Assembly (NCBI GenBank): GCA_964519835.1
Contig: CAZFLD010000010.1
Span: 1 to 64,000 of the forward strand
From: CAZFLD01 sp964519835
GTDB lineage: Bacteria > Spirochaetota > Spirochaetia > DSM-27196 > CAZFLD01
Direction: 5' to 3'
DNA: 64,000 nt
Positions 1-9,193 of this stretch are shown piece after piece; the stretch's first letter is position 1, and each line of letters opens with the position of its first letter. A model generated the notes under the pieces. That model made no database searches, was not told the DNA's origin, and worked only from the letters and a program-made list of their open reading frames with translations. The translations under genes were made by a program, and so were the position numbers.

Positions 1-235
1 CCTCGTACTTCAGCGATCGCCACAACCGTTCAACGTACACGTTATCCAGCGCCCGACCTGTGCCGTCCATGCTGATCTCAATATGGTGCTCCTCCAACAC
101 GCCGATGAACGCCTCGCTGGTGAACCGGGAACCCTGGTCCCTGTTGAAGATCGCAGGTACCCCATAACGCTCGATTGCCTCCTTCAGCGCGGCAACACAG
201 AAGCTCGCGTCGCTCGGTGCGTTCTTCGACGAGAT
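1..235 (-). pseudogene. IS3-family transposase OrfB, C-terminal fragment
   Basis: Reading the minus strand from about 235 down to 1 gives the C-terminal part of the DDE integrase of an IS3-family element. The recognisable stretches are ASFCVAALKEAIERYG, DQGSRFTSEAFIGVLEE, ISMDGTGRALDNVYVER and LWRSLKYE. The glutamate-containing region near the end is the third part of the DDE triad. The sequence stops matching above about 235, so the N-terminal two thirds are missing. The other end runs off the window edge. It is a remnant, not an active element. No inverted repeat could be assigned. Confidence 0.85.
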
Positions 236-296
236 CATCACCAATCGGATCGGTATCGGACAGGAGGTGATCGACACCGACGGCCTTGTGTAGCTG

Positions 297-3200
297 TCAG
301 TCGAGCCTGACGTAATCGATAAACACGTCGTTCGGACCTGTTTTCCACCCCGCGGTATAGAGCTGCATGCGCAACACTCCATCGGTGTTATCCAGCTCGG
401 TGTGCGTAAAAGATCCCTTGACGACATTGTCGACGGAGAAAGTATACACAGAGCCCTGTTTTTCGATCTGGTAGCGATGGAAGTCTCCGAGATAGGAAGC
501 CGAAGACTCGACCGTCGTCTCGGTAGAGTTCTTTCTGTAGGAGAGGTACGCAAAATCGTCGGTGTCGATACTGAATCGGAGTTGTTGGCTCGAATCATCG
601 TTCTTCGAAAGGTAGATACGAGATCCTCCATACCCGGACTGCCGTAGCCTCACATCGAGGGTGAAATCGGAGGAGAGGTCGATCAAATCGTTCCAGGTCA
701 GGTTGCAGGTGGAAACATCGCTGCCTTCGGGTTTTGGGATCTGTGTACGAAATGCGCCGTCTTCAAGCGAGTAGGTGGCGTTATTCAGCTCAACGGTCCA
801 TCCCTCATCGATGACCTGGTCTGAGAACTCTTCAGCGATGGTATACTCCGTCGACTCGCCGTCCCAACTGCAGCTGATATCGTCGAGATAGCAGACGATA
901 TTGTGGGTTCCTCCCGCGACCGCACCGGCACGGATCACGTACTTGATGATCTCCGAGGGGTCTGTGGCGGTATAGCTGTACTGATACACCACCGTGTCGT
1001 TCTCCAGAAAGCTCGCGGTCCCATCGGCAACCCGAAGTGTCATCTTGGTCCATGTTCCGGTGGGCATGCTATGGCTGAACTGGGGATAGCTCCCGTCAGG
1101 GAAGTGGTTATATCCACTGGTAGTAGCCCACAAATCGGGCCAGTATGGATAGCGCTCGGAAGCGGTCTCGAACCAGAAGTTGATGCTGGCATATGCGTGC
1201 GACAGACTCTGAAGGTAGACGTAGAAGCTCAATTCCACCTCATCCGTCGGCGAAACGGGTCCAGTTATTGTGGCTCCGGAGCTGCTGCCGTCGCTGTTTT
1301 TACCGCTGATGCGAAGTGAATACGATCCCTGGTGTACATATGAGGGATCGGCGTTTAGGGTGACGCCGTCTCCCGTAAAGGAAACCGCCTCGAGACTCTG
1401 ATCCTCGAAATCGATCACGTGGGAGGCTTGCGGAGGCTCAATCGTGAAGATACTTTCGACGATCTCGCTTGGCGCGAACCCCTCCTTGAGAGCGATCGCT
1501 CTGATGGTATGAGTTCCCAAAGCGGAAACCGTAAACGCACCGGCGTATAACGAACTGGCGGCGGTGGGATCGCTGCCGTCGAGCGTGTAGTGTATCGACG
1601 CGGCGGGATCGGAACAGGTGATATCTACGGTCAGTTCGGTTTGGTAGGTGCCTCCTGCCGGGTCGATCACCGGAGAAGGTGCCGGAACGCCAACCTCGAA
1701 AACCGCGGTAGCGATGTCGCTGTCTGAATACTCCGACTGGTTGAGAAACGCAATAGCACGAATCGTCTGCGTTCCGGTTTCGGTCAGGATGATTGGATCC
1801 GTGTACCAGGTGTGTGCGCCGGTCGGCTCGCTGCCGTCGGTCGAAAACGCGATCACCGCTTCGGGATTATCGCAGCTGATGCTTACGGCGGTGTTCTCCT
1901 CGACATTGCCTCCCGACGGGGCGATGACCGGCGTCGGAAGCGGGTTGTACACGATCGCGAACTCCCCGACGGCGATTGCCGACTCCAGCAGTTCATCTCC
2001 CACTGCAATAGCCTTAACAGTCATGGTGGAGCCGAAGCCGCTCAGGAAAATATCGTGCCCTTCGGGGTATACGGGAGAGTCGATCGTGGGATCACTGCCG
2101 TCGGTGGTGTAATGGATTACCGCATCGGAGGTGTCGCAAAGAATATAGAACGCCAAGTCTTCGCCATAGTCGCCCGGAGTCGACGAAAAGTAGGGCGTTT
2201 CGGCCTGTTCGCAGGCGATGGTGAAGGAAATGATCGAGCTCCAGGCCGTCGGCTCACCGTCGCCGTTGATCGCGCGAATGCGCCAATAATGGGTGGTCTC
2301 GTCGGAAAGACCCGCGGAGGGTGTGTAGGCCTCCGTTGTTACAGTTTCGGCGGTGGCGCCGTCCACGCCTGCCTCGGAATCGGCAACTTGAACCTCGTAG
2401 GAAACTGCTCCATCGACAACGTCCCAACCCAACGTCGGGGTCGTGTCGGCAATCGTCGAGGCGTCCGCCGGACTCATGCCGGTGATCGCGCCCCAGCTGA
2501 TTGTGAGCGATTGCGGCGTCGACCAATTGCCGTACTGGTCGTCGGCGTCTTTCGCCCGAATGCGCCAGTAGTGGGTTTGATTGTTCGACAGAGCCGAACT
2601 TGGCGTGTAGGTCGCTGAAGGGCTTGTCGCGACCGTTGTTCCATCGAGAGCCGTTTCCGTGTCGGCGATCTCGATTTCATACGTGGCGGCTCCTGTCACC
2701 GCATCCCAGGTAAAGTCAGGTGTCGTATCGTTTGTGGTCGAGCCGTCCGCCGGTGCCATCCCGGTAATCTCGCCCCACGCGACGGTGATGCCGGAAGCAT
2801 CGGACCAATTGCCGTACTGTCCGTCGCCGTCTTTCGCTCGGACGCGCCAGTAATGGGTTTGGTTATTCAAGAGAGCCGAGCCTGGCGTGTAACCGGCAGA
2901 AACGCTTGCTGCAACCGTCGTGCCGTTTAGGTCCGCCTCGCTGTCGGCGATCTCTATCTCATACGAAGCCGCGCCGGGTACGACGTTCCAACTCAACGAC
3001 GGCGTCGTATCGTCGGTCGTTGAGCTGTCGGCCGGGAGAAGCCCGGTAACGGCACCCCATTCGATCGTGAACTCGCGAATCACGCTCCAAGCGGTGGCTT
3101 GCCCCCCGCCGTCTACGGCGCGAGCCCGCCAGTAGTAGGTGCTCAGGTTGGTAAGGGCATCGGGCGGAGTGTATTCGGCCGCCGTCACAACGGCAGCTGT

Positions 3201-4628
3201 CGCTTGATCAACCCCGGCGTAGGTGTCCGCCAGCTGTACCTCGTAGGTTGCGGCGCCGTCGACGGCATCCCAACCGAGGGTTGGCGTCGTATCGGTGAGA
3301 GTAGAGATATCCGCCGGCGTCATTCCAGTGATTGCTCCCCAGCCGATGGTGAGGGCGTTCTCGGCACTCCAGGCGCCGTACTGTCCGTCGCCATCTTTGG
3401 CGCGCACGCGCCAGAAGTGGAGCGTGTTGTTGGAAAGAGCGGTCGCCGGCGTAAACGTCGTCGCTGCGGAAACCTGGGCCGCTGTCGCGTCCAGCTCCGC
3501 CTCGGTCGCAGCGATCTGCACTTCATAGGAGACGGCTCCATCGACCGCCGTCCACGACAACTCCGGTGTCGTATCCGTGGACCAAGCCTCGTCGGCGGGC
3601 GTGAGGCCCGAAACGGCACCCCAGGAAACGGAGAAGGAAAGTATGGAGCTCCACGCTGTTGCTACTTCGGCCTCATCAATGCCGCGTACGCGCCAGTAGT
3701 AGGTGGTGGAGTTGGTGAGGGGATCGCTCGGTGTGTAGGTGGTGGTCGAGACCACAATGATCGTTGCATCGGCTACGCCGTCCTCAGACTCGGCGATTTG
3801 GAGCACGTAGCCGGCTGCGCCGTCAATAGGATCCCAACCCAACAGCGGCGTTGTATCCGTCACCGAGGCGGAGTCCACCGGACTCATGCCCGCGATGGCG
3901 CCCCAGCCGACGGTGAGAGTCGACTCCGATGTCCATGCGCTCTTGAGCCCTTCTGCATTGATACTCCGAACCTGCCAAACGAAGGTCGTGTTGTTGGTCG
4001 CCACCTGCACCGTGTGGCTTGTGCCTGAGACCTCTACGATACTCGCCTCGGAGAGGCTGGCGCCTGATTCGGCAATGCGAAATTGGTAGGAGGCGGCGCC
4101 GTCGGTAGCGTTCCAGGAGAATGTAGGAGAGGTATCCTCGACCACAGCTCCATTTGTGGGACTGAGTCCGGTGACCAGCGCTTCAACGACCAGCGTCGTG
4201 TGAGGAGTCCACGAACCAACCTCATCACCTGATCCATGAGCACGGATCGAATAGCGGTAGGCCCCGGCACCGAGTTCAGCGCCTCCCAGATCGAATTCGT
4301 GGGATTCTTGCAGGTGCTCGTACGCCGTCCGCCATTCACCATCCACCTGGACTTCTACCAGGATCTCATAGCCCGTGGCGTCGGCGCTAGGCGTTACGGC
4401 AACGGTGGGAATCCAGGCGTGTGCCGTTTGTCCGTCGGTAACAACTCCCACATCATCGATCGAGTCGACGGTGTCGTAGCCCTGGTAGTTCTCCGCCTCG
4501 GGGTCCGCCGGATTGTTTTGTGGCCCAAAAAGATCGGGGCAGCCGGTCAGCAGCGCAAGGGCAGCCGTCAAAACAACGACAATCGCTACCGAGCGAACAG
4601 CGTGGTGGTCGTGGCCCCTCCTTTTCAT
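297..4628 (-). CDS. Very large surface lipoprotein with FN3-like and chitobiase-C-terminal-like repeats
   Basis: A 1,443-residue lipoprotein. The signal peptide ends in a lipobox (ALLTGC, Cys30), so it should be lipidated and exported. An FN3-like N-terminal domain (about 45-150) is followed by seven tandem FN3-like repeats of about 94 residues (about 151-810). Each repeat has a DTTPxLxWDxVDGAxxYE-type core, a YWRxRA strand and a closing WGAITGM-type linker. Three chitobiase/hexosaminidase C-terminal-like domains follow (about 815-1065), marked by IHYTTDGSDPT. Two concanavalin-like beta-sandwich domains end the protein. No catalytic motif is visible, so a role in binding or as a surface scaffold is inferred. 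The start codon overlaps the stop of the upstream caspase-like gene by 4 bases (4625-4628), which implies translational coupling. Confidence 0.9.
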   Translation of the reverse strand: MKRRGHDHHAVRSVAIVVVLTAALALLTGCPDLFGPQNNPADPEAENYQGYDTVDSIDDVGVVTDGQTAHAWIPTVAVTPSADATGYEILVEVQVDGEWRTAYEHLQESHEFDLGGAELGAGAYRYSIRAHGSGDEVGSWTPHTTLVVEALVTGLSPTNGAVVEDTSPTFSWNATDGAASYQFRIAESGASLSEASIVEVSGTSHTVQVATNNTTFVWQVRSINAEGLKSAWTSESTLTVGWGAIAGMSPVDSASVTDTTPLLGWDPIDGAAGYVLQIAESEDGVADATIIVVSTTTYTPSDPLTNSTTYYWRVRGIDEAEVATAWSSILSFSVSWGAVSGLTPADEAWSTDTTPELSWTAVDGAVSYEVQIAATEAELDATAAQVSAATTFTPATALSNNTLHFWRVRAKDGDGQYGAWSAENALTIGWGAITGMTPADISTLTDTTPTLGWDAVDGAATYEVQLADTYAGVDQATAAVVTAAEYTPPDALTNLSTYYWRARAVDGGGQATAWSVIREFTIEWGAVTGLLPADSSTTDDTTPSLSWNVVPGAASYEIEIADSEADLNGTTVAASVSAGYTPGSALLNNQTHYWRVRAKDGDGQYGNWSDASGITVAWGEITGMAPADGSTTNDTTPDFTWDAVTGAATYEIEIADTETALDGTTVATSPSATYTPSSALSNNQTHYWRIRAKDADDQYGNWSTPQSLTISWGAITGMSPADASTIADTTPTLGWDVVDGAVSYEVQVADSEAGVDGATAETVTTEAYTPSAGLSDETTHYWRIRAINGDGEPTAWSSIISFTIACEQAETPYFSSTPGDYGEDLAFYILCDTSDAVIHYTTDGSDPTIDSPVYPEGHDIFLSGFGSTMTVKAIAVGDELLESAIAVGEFAIVYNPLPTPVIAPSGGNVEENTAVSISCDNPEAVIAFSTDGSEPTGAHTWYTDPIILTETGTQTIRAIAFLNQSEYSDSDIATAVFEVGVPAPSPVIDPAGGTYQTELTVDITCSDPAASIHYTLDGSDPTAASSLYAGAFTVSALGTHTIRAIALKEGFAPSEIVESIFTIEPPQASHVIDFEDQSLEAVSFTGDGVTLNADPSYVHQGSYSLRISGKNSDGSSSGATITGPVSPTDEVELSFYVYLQSLSHAYASINFWFETASERYPYWPDLWATTSGYNHFPDGSYPQFSHSMPTGTWTKMTLRVADGTASFLENDTVVYQYSYTATDPSEIIKYVIRAGAVAGGTHNIVCYLDDISCSWDGESTEYTIAEEFSDQVIDEGWTVELNNATYSLEDGAFRTQIPKPEGSDVSTCNLTWNDLIDLSSDFTLDVRLRQSGYGGSRIYLSKNDDSSQQLRFSIDTDDFAYLSYRKNSTETTVESSASYLGDFHRYQIEKQGSVYTFSVDNVVKGSFTHTELDNTDGVLRMQLYTAGWKTGPNDVFIDYVRLD
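2200..4180 (-). repeat. Seven tandem ~282-bp repeats encoding FN3-like domains
   Basis: Within the giant lipoprotein gene, seven consecutive units of about 282 bp encode the same FN3-like fold. Conserved DNA blocks recur at the end of each unit, for example those encoding WGAITGM and the following TPADxS. The two units encoding RAKDGDGQYGNWS and RAKDADDQYGNWS are the closest pair. Such repeats can expand, contract or collapse in assembly, so the repeat number here may be unreliable. Confidence 0.8.
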
Positions 4629-6097
4629 CGCTGTGCCTCCAAGTCCTGTATGCGAGCATCGATGTCCTGGATTTCAGCCTCCGACTCGCTTGTGTCGGGC
4701 CGCAAGAGCCAAAGGATCGGGGTTGCCGCAAGGAAGGCCCCGCCGACCCCGGCCGTAATCGCAAAGAGATCGGAGAACTCTTTGTACTCCTGTGAGCATC
4801 GAACCGCCTCCGTCGTAGACACTGCGGCGCTGTAGCGATCATATGCCTCGGTTCCGAGAATAAACGAGGCAACGGAGACGCCTGCCCCGGCAATTCCTGT
4901 TCCGAGCGTGATCCATCCAAGGGTGGTCAATGTGTCACGACTTGCGATCTGAGGCATAAGCGCCTGCTCGAGGTCTGCTCGCACTGAAGCCAACTGGCCA
5001 ATCTGATGCGTTGTAGAGTAGCCCATGTTGCTCAAACTGACCGAGACAGCCTCATTGGGGCCGATGGTGACCGGTCTGATTTCCGACCAGTCCACGTCGT
5101 CCGCATAGCGTGCGCGGAGGAGGTACTCACCCGGAGGCACCTCCGTTTCGTCTCCCAACGGTCGTATCGTGCCGTCGTCAAGACTCGAAAGCTCGGCAAT
5201 AATCTCGAGGCCGGACGGTGCGTTGAGAAGGACCCGGCCCTGTGTTGGCTGTGATGTCGTTACAACGGCCGGTTGGTCCGTTGCAGGCGGCACAACGGTG
5301 GGCTCCGTGGTCTCGGCCCAGGCCAGCACGATGCTGCCCGTTAGGCTGCTGTTGGTCCACGGCGTCTGCTCCCCGGCCGTCTCCGCGATCACGTCGGATC
5401 GAACCGATCGCATCATGATCTCGACGTCAACGCCGGGAGTGTCAACATGCTCGAGAAATGCCCCAGTGAAGGGGCTGTTGCGACCGTCTCCGTCGAGCGC
5501 CGCACGCCCCGGCTCAGTGGCGTACACAATAAGGGTCCCGGTGGGTGCTTCAACCACGCTAAGGCCGCGAGTAGCCGCCGTGCTACGCCGCGTGACCGGT
5601 AGCGGGTTGTCACGGCACGCATCCAAGATGACGATGTTCTGCCCGTTTTGCGCCGTGGCCATTTTGTTAACCACCAGGTCTAACGGTATGGAGTTGAACT
5701 CGACTTCATCCTCGGCAGCAATGTCCGCGTCCGATGGAATTAGATAGTTGGTTCCATTCACCTCGATGCCGTGGCCGGCGTAGTAGAAGAGGCCGAGGCC
5801 GCCGGAAGCGGCCAAGCGGTCTCCGAATGCCCTAACAGCTAACGACAGCTCTTGCCGGCCGGCGTCAAGGAGCACCGTAACGTCAAAGCCAAGACCCTCA
5901 AGCGTCGCGGAAATGTCCAGAGCATCATTGGCCGGGTTCTTGAGCGTGCCGAAGTGCACATACTGAGCATTGCCCACAATAAGAGCAGTTCGGGGGCCCT
6001 CATTTGTATTCTGAGCGAACAGTTGGGGGGATAAAAACACCAGAAGCGTCGACAAAGCAACAAACACGACTCTGACTGTCAGCTTTAAACTGATCAT
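4625..6097 (-). CDS. Caspase-like (peptidase C14) protein with PEGA-like domain and two membrane helices
   Basis: A 490-residue protein counted from the ATG at 6097. That start gives a clean signal peptide (VVFVALSTLLVFLSPQLFAQ). An in-frame ATG at 6199 preceded by AGGAAAGG is possible but would bury the signal 35 residues in. Residues 35-250 form a caspase/metacaspase-like domain with the His of YYAGHG (His109) and the Cys of LDACRDNP (Cys161), the expected catalytic dyad. A PEGA-like beta domain (about 287-355) and two hydrophobic segments (about 391-415 and 445-465) follow, then a short charged tail. The protein is probably anchored in the membrane and exposed outside the cytoplasm. Its stop codon overlaps the start of the giant lipoprotein gene. 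That lipoprotein as a processing substrate or partner is inference. Confidence 0.85.
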   Translation of the reverse strand: MISLKLTVRVVFVALSTLLVFLSPQLFAQNTNEGPRTALIVGNAQYVHFGTLKNPANDALDISATLEGLGFDVTVLLDAGRQELSLAVRAFGDRLAASGGLGLFYYAGHGIEVNGTNYLIPSDADIAAEDEVEFNSIPLDLVVNKMATAQNGQNIVILDACRDNPLPVTRRSTAATRGLSVVEAPTGTLIVYATEPGRAALDGDGRNSPFTGAFLEHVDTPGVDVEIMMRSVRSDVIAETAGEQTPWTNSSLTGSIVLAWAETTEPTVVPPATDQPAVVTTSQPTQGRVLLNAPSGLEIIAELSSLDDGTIRPLGDETEVPPGEYLLRARYADDVDWSEIRPVTIGPNEAVSVSLSNMGYSTTHQIGQLASVRADLEQALMPQIASRDTLTTLGWITLGTGIAGAGVSVASFILGTEAYDRYSAAVSTTEAVRCSQEYKEFSDLFAITAGVGGAFLAATPILWLLRPDTSESEAEIQDIDARIQDLEAQR

Positions 6098-6329
6098 CAA
6101 ACCACCCATTGCGTATGAGCTTAGATAGACGGTAGGCGAGTATGGATGCCTGGATATAGGCGGAAAAAATCGGAGCGGAAATCCGAGGCACCAGTTCATC
6201 CTTTCCTAGATTTATCGTATCGCATGACAGTAAAACTTGTCCATCTTTTGTGCTCTCGTTTTTTTGAAAGACTTGAGTAATAAGACGCCTGCATATCCAT
6301 CTATGTATCTACAACGTGAGTAGTAGTAA
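6098..6329. other. AT-rich intergenic region
   Basis: No gene is seen. The stretch is AT-richer than its surroundings and lies upstream of the minus-strand caspase-like gene. A possible minus-strand promoter (TGGACA, 18 bases, TACGAT) falls at about 6205-6240, but it is weak and not independently supported. Confidence 0.4.
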
Positions 6330-6671
6330 CTAACTTTGGGGCGATCGAGTGTACAGGAGAGGAGGGATACTGTTCCCCGCCAACAGCCATTCCAGTTGCT
6401 CCCCGGTGATCGCCCGCGCTTCCTGCTCAGTTTTCGGCCATCGAAATCTATCGATCTCCAGACGTTTATACCAAATTACGTACCCGTTTTTATCCCAATA
6501 CAGAATCTTCATCGTGTTCCGCCGGCGCCCACAGAAGACGAAGTAGTGTCCGCTCAGTGGATCGAGTTTCAGCGTGTTCGCCACCAGTCCCGACAGCCCA
6601 TTGATCGCCTTTCTCATGTCGGTCTTCCCCAGCACCAGCCAGACCCGGGCGTTCTTCTCAAGACGAAACAT
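6330..6671 (-). CDS. tnpB: IS66-family accessory protein TnpB
   Basis: A 113-residue protein of the IS66 Orf2/TnpB family (PF05717 type). It carries the family core KTDMRKAINGLSGLV, the strand SGHYFVFCGRRRNTMKILYW and the motif RFRWPKTEQEA near the end. The ATG at 6671 (MFRLEKNARVW) matches the family start better than the upstream ATG at 6695. The reading frame is intact. The element around it is not: the upstream tnpA is broken and no TnpC transposase is present, so this copy cannot transpose by itself. Length is normal for the family. Confidence 0.88.
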   Translation of the reverse strand: MFRLEKNARVWLVLGKTDMRKAINGLSGLVANTLKLDPLSGHYFVFCGRRRNTMKILYWDKNGYVIWYKRLEIDRFRWPKTEQEARAITGEQLEWLLAGNSIPPLLYTRSPQS

Positions 6672-6675
6672 CACC

Positions 6676-6936
6676 AACTCCACACGCTTCCACAATTTCT
6701 CGCAGCTGTGCTACCGACAGCTCGCCGCAAATCACCACGGTTGCCTCTCGCCCGGCGATGCTGGTGCGGATACTCCCTGCTTCAAACATGAGATCTTCGT
6801 CGTTGATCGTCGTTCGTGGATTCAGTTCAATGCAGGTGATGGAGTCATCGTTCGGTGCCTCGGCGTGTGCCGCCTTCTGTTTCCCATTGCTCGACCAGAT
6901 TCTTCCAGTGCTCGTAGCGTTCGATGTAGTTCATGC
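6676..6936 (-). pseudogene. tnpA: IS66-family TnpA remnant
   Basis: Directly upstream of tnpB the minus strand starts with MNYIERYEHWKNLVEQWE, the usual beginning of IS66 TnpA. It then meets a stop after about 27 residues. In another frame the C-terminal part resumes as SIAGREATVVICGELSVAQL followed by REIVEACG. The helix-turn-helix middle of the protein is missing. A deletion plus a frameshift has therefore inactivated it. It overlaps the start region of tnpB as in intact elements. Confidence 0.8.
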
Positions 6937-6939
6937 GGT

Positions 6940-7876
6940 ACCTCCGGCTGGAACGATACCGCGAAGGTGCTCAATCGCAAGTATGGGTTTGTGGATCGCT
7001 TACGATGATCGAGTTGTTCGAAGTCGAACACGTGAATGTCCGGATCTCGCATATGATGAAAAAAAGTTTTCCGTTGTCACAATTCGTCGGCTCTTGGGTT
7101 CCCACCGGGCGATGTCCAACTGAACCGGTCTATAGGGTCTTTCCAGATCAAACTCGCCGACGACCCGACCGTTTTCGATATCGACCGCCAGGAGAGTGTC
7201 CGGTCTTCCGCACAGAAGAAGCCCCTCGGTGGGAGACAGTCGAGCGGCGGGCGCCGGTAAGACTATCTCGTACACCGCAACCGGACTCTCTCCGGCAACG
7301 AGCATATCCCTATCCGTGGGTGGTGGTGACGTTGGGACCAATCGCGAATAGGTTGCAGCCGACAAAAAAGGGTGCTGCGCGACAGGCATCCAAGCGCGCA
7401 CATCGACACGGCAACCGTACCGGTTCTGACTAACCTCGATCGTGACAGGGGACCTTTCGTCTGAATCCGGCGCTCCGGTTGTCAGGCTGAACCAAGCCTC
7501 ATAGCGGCCGATCATCGTGGCGCTTGGTGGACCAAGGCGACGGTACTGCACCTCGCTGTAGTCGTTCGTTACAAGCACCCCGGATTCCGAAAACACCAGC
7601 GATGTAGGCCCGTCGATCAAATCGCCATAGAGCTCCATGTCACCGCGTTCGGCCATGGCGCTGTTGTGCACCGCTTGTTCAAGCTCAAACAGCTCGAGCT
7701 TTGCCTTCGGACCACCTGGATCCTGCTCCGCATCCGGAAGATACACCACAACACGATACTCTTGGCCTTCGATCGTTGTTCTGAAGTCTTTGACGGTATA
7801 AGCCAATTTCTTCGGCGCCAGCTTGGAAAGCCAAGAGCAAGAGCAATCCGACTGGTAACGCAAAACGAGTTGCCAT
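6940..7876 (-). pseudogene. Secreted beta-propeller-like protein, broken by two frameshifts
   Basis: The natural start is ATG 7876, giving the signal peptide MATRFALPVGLLLLLAFQAG. About 20 residues later the sequence must change frame, near 7810, to continue into PKKLAYTVKDFRTTIEGQ and a long open stretch down to about 7065. There a run of seven A/T bases (7059-7065) marks a second frameshift; correcting it continues the protein as FFHHMRDPDIHVFDFEQL. The tail resembles propeller blades (DTLLAVDIENGRVVGEFD). The gene then runs into the IS66 remnant at 6936, so its 3' end is lost. Sequencing error could explain the homopolymer shift but hardly both lesions. The function is unknown. Confidence 0.65.
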
Positions 7877-8088
7877 GATAACCTCCTATCCATCAAACTC
7901 CGCAAAGCAAACCCAGACATGGCCCGGGGGAATAACTCTATCCTGAACCTCAGACCACCATGCAACAACGTTTTTTTCCACGATCAAATGCGCCACTGAT
8001 CAACGAGTTGGGCCCTCAGACGGGTCTCTTTGAAGAGGCGATGTATCCAGCAAAGTCGGAAGAAGCCGACTTGTCGCAAACACAGGTG

Positions 8089-8487
8089 CTACGCCAACAC
8101 TCCGGTGCTCCCTGCGTCGGCAGTTCCGGCCGTGGCCGGGAAGTGAAACAAGCTCAGAAAACTCTGCGGATGTAGGATCAAAGCGCCAAACTGAGCCGCT
8201 CTCGGCCCCGCCAAGCAGGTATATGTAGGTACCGTCTGTAGTTGCAGCCATGTCATAGTTCGGTTCAGACAAGCGGGCAACTTCATCCCATTGATCTGTG
8301 GCGGGGTCGTAGGCTTCCACTATGTCGGTCGGTCCGTCAGCTTCCAGGCCGCCGAAGCGATACAGTTTACCTCCGTGGGAAGCAAGGGCGAGATGGGCGC
8401 CGGGGCCGGCAGGGGCCAGGTTCGTTACCCACTGTTTTTCGGTTGCGTCATAACGCCACGTGTCAAATTTGTACGTTACGTCGCCTG
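8089..8487 (-). pseudogene. Kelch-repeat protein fragment
   Basis: The minus strand encodes about 110 residues of Kelch beta-propeller sequence. Blade motifs include GGKLYRFGGLEADGPTDIVE, YDPATDQWDEVARL and GTYIYLLGGAESGSVWRFD. The 5' side is cut off near 8490, where an unrelated plus-strand oxidoreductase fragment begins. The 3' side appears to leave frame near 8150 and ends at a stop at 8089. No start codon or signal sequence belongs to it. It is a fragment of a larger propeller protein, perhaps once joined to its neighbour at 6940-7876. Confidence 0.65.
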
Positions 8488-8500
8488 CAAGATTGCCATC

Positions 8501-8880
8501 AACTACCCGAGGAGCCAGACCAACCTCGCCCTCGGCTATGCCGTCGCTCCCATCGGTCCCCGCTACGACATCTGCGAGCGCGACTGGGACTTCGACACGG
8601 AGGTGGGCTGGGAGCACACACTCCGCTACTCGCGCATCCTCGGCATCCTCGAGCGAATCCCCATGGACTACCTCGGCCCGGAGCGGGACACGCTGCCGGA
8701 TCGGTTTTTCATGGAGCCCATCGTTGGATCAAAACGGGCCGGCGACGTCTTGGATGACCCCGCTTTGGTCAGTCGGTCGCAACACTTTACGAGATGATGG
8801 GCTGGGACGAGTCCGGTGTGCCCACGGAGGCAACGATGGTGGAGGCAGGGTTGGGGCCGCGTTACTCCTCGGGCGATTGA
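8501..8880 (+). pseudogene. Aldehyde ferredoxin oxidoreductase C-terminal fragment
   Basis: Plus-strand sequence matches the C-terminal domains of the tungsten-containing aldehyde:ferredoxin oxidoreductase family. Recognisable segments are YPRSQTNLALGYAV, RYDICERDWDFDTEVGWEHT and ILERIPMDYLGPE, followed after an internal deletion by LPDRFFMEPIV. A frameshift near 8770 leads to the usual family ending, YEMMGWDESGVPTEATMVEA, and a stop at 8880. The cofactor-binding N-terminal half is absent. The segment has no start codon and is decayed. Its last 146 bases are repeated at 9522-9667. Confidence 0.78.
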
Positions 8881-9004
8881 GATCCTACGTCACCCTCCGG
8901 AGCCGTGGCCGTTGAGAGGTCTACTGTGACGCCGGTTGATGCTCTTGTTTTGCGGGGACGCAGTGGTTGTGAATAAACTCCGGGTCGAGATCAATCCCGC
9001 CGGG
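8735..9004. repeat. Direct repeat, copy 1 (uninterrupted)
   Basis: Bases 8735-8969 recur at 9522-9756 with only two or three differences (offset 787). Bases 8970-9004 continue in the second copy at about 9931-9963, after a 168-bp insertion. The unit contains the oxidoreductase tail and the 3' end of the DUF2442 gene. It is the uninterrupted reference copy. Confidence 0.92.
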
Positions 9005-9184
9005 CCACTCGATGGTGTCGAAGGCCACATGGACTTGATGAAAGGCCTCTTTATCCTTCAGAGCACAAAAAACCCCAAAGTCCAAGTACGGGCTCATGTC
9101 CAACAGTGCTGTCTCACCGTTTTCAAAACGCACAAACAGGAGAAAGTCTTCAACGGCCGCCACGTGGACTACTGCTGGGTGCAT
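8921..9184 (-). CDS. DUF2442 protein, probable antitoxin partner
   Basis: An 87-residue protein with the DUF2442 pattern: a short beta strand (VHVAAVEDFLLFVRFENGE), a central LDMSPYLDFGVFCALKD and the ending TIEWPGGIDLDPEFIHNH. Family members are usually found next to DUF4160 proteins as apparent type II toxin-antitoxin pairs. Here the DUF4160 gene lies 9 bases upstream on the same strand. The C-terminal 16 codons fall inside the direct repeat, and a second orphan copy of them exists near 9708-9963. The frame is intact. Which member is the toxin is not known from this sequence. Confidence 0.85.
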   Translation of the reverse strand: MHPAVVHVAAVEDFLLFVRFENGETALLDMSPYLDFGVFCALKDKEAFHQVHVAFDTIEWPGGIDLDPEFIHNHCVPAKQEHQPASQ

Positions 9185-9193
9185 GATGGTCTC

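Noticed and set aside
1648..2112. A DNA origin or replication region
   Set aside because: No dnaA, DnaA-box cluster or strand-switch typical of an origin is seen here or elsewhere in the window.
1812..2618. Long plus-strand open frames opposite the giant lipoprotein gene (up to 268 codons)
   Set aside because: They are antisense shadows of the repeat-encoding strand, lack ribosome sites and family resemblance, and repeat with the FN3-like units.
2200..4180. Regular ~282-bp periodicity that could suggest a CRISPR-like array
   Set aside because: The period is ten times too long, and the repeats are continuous coding sequence for FN3-like domains without spacers.
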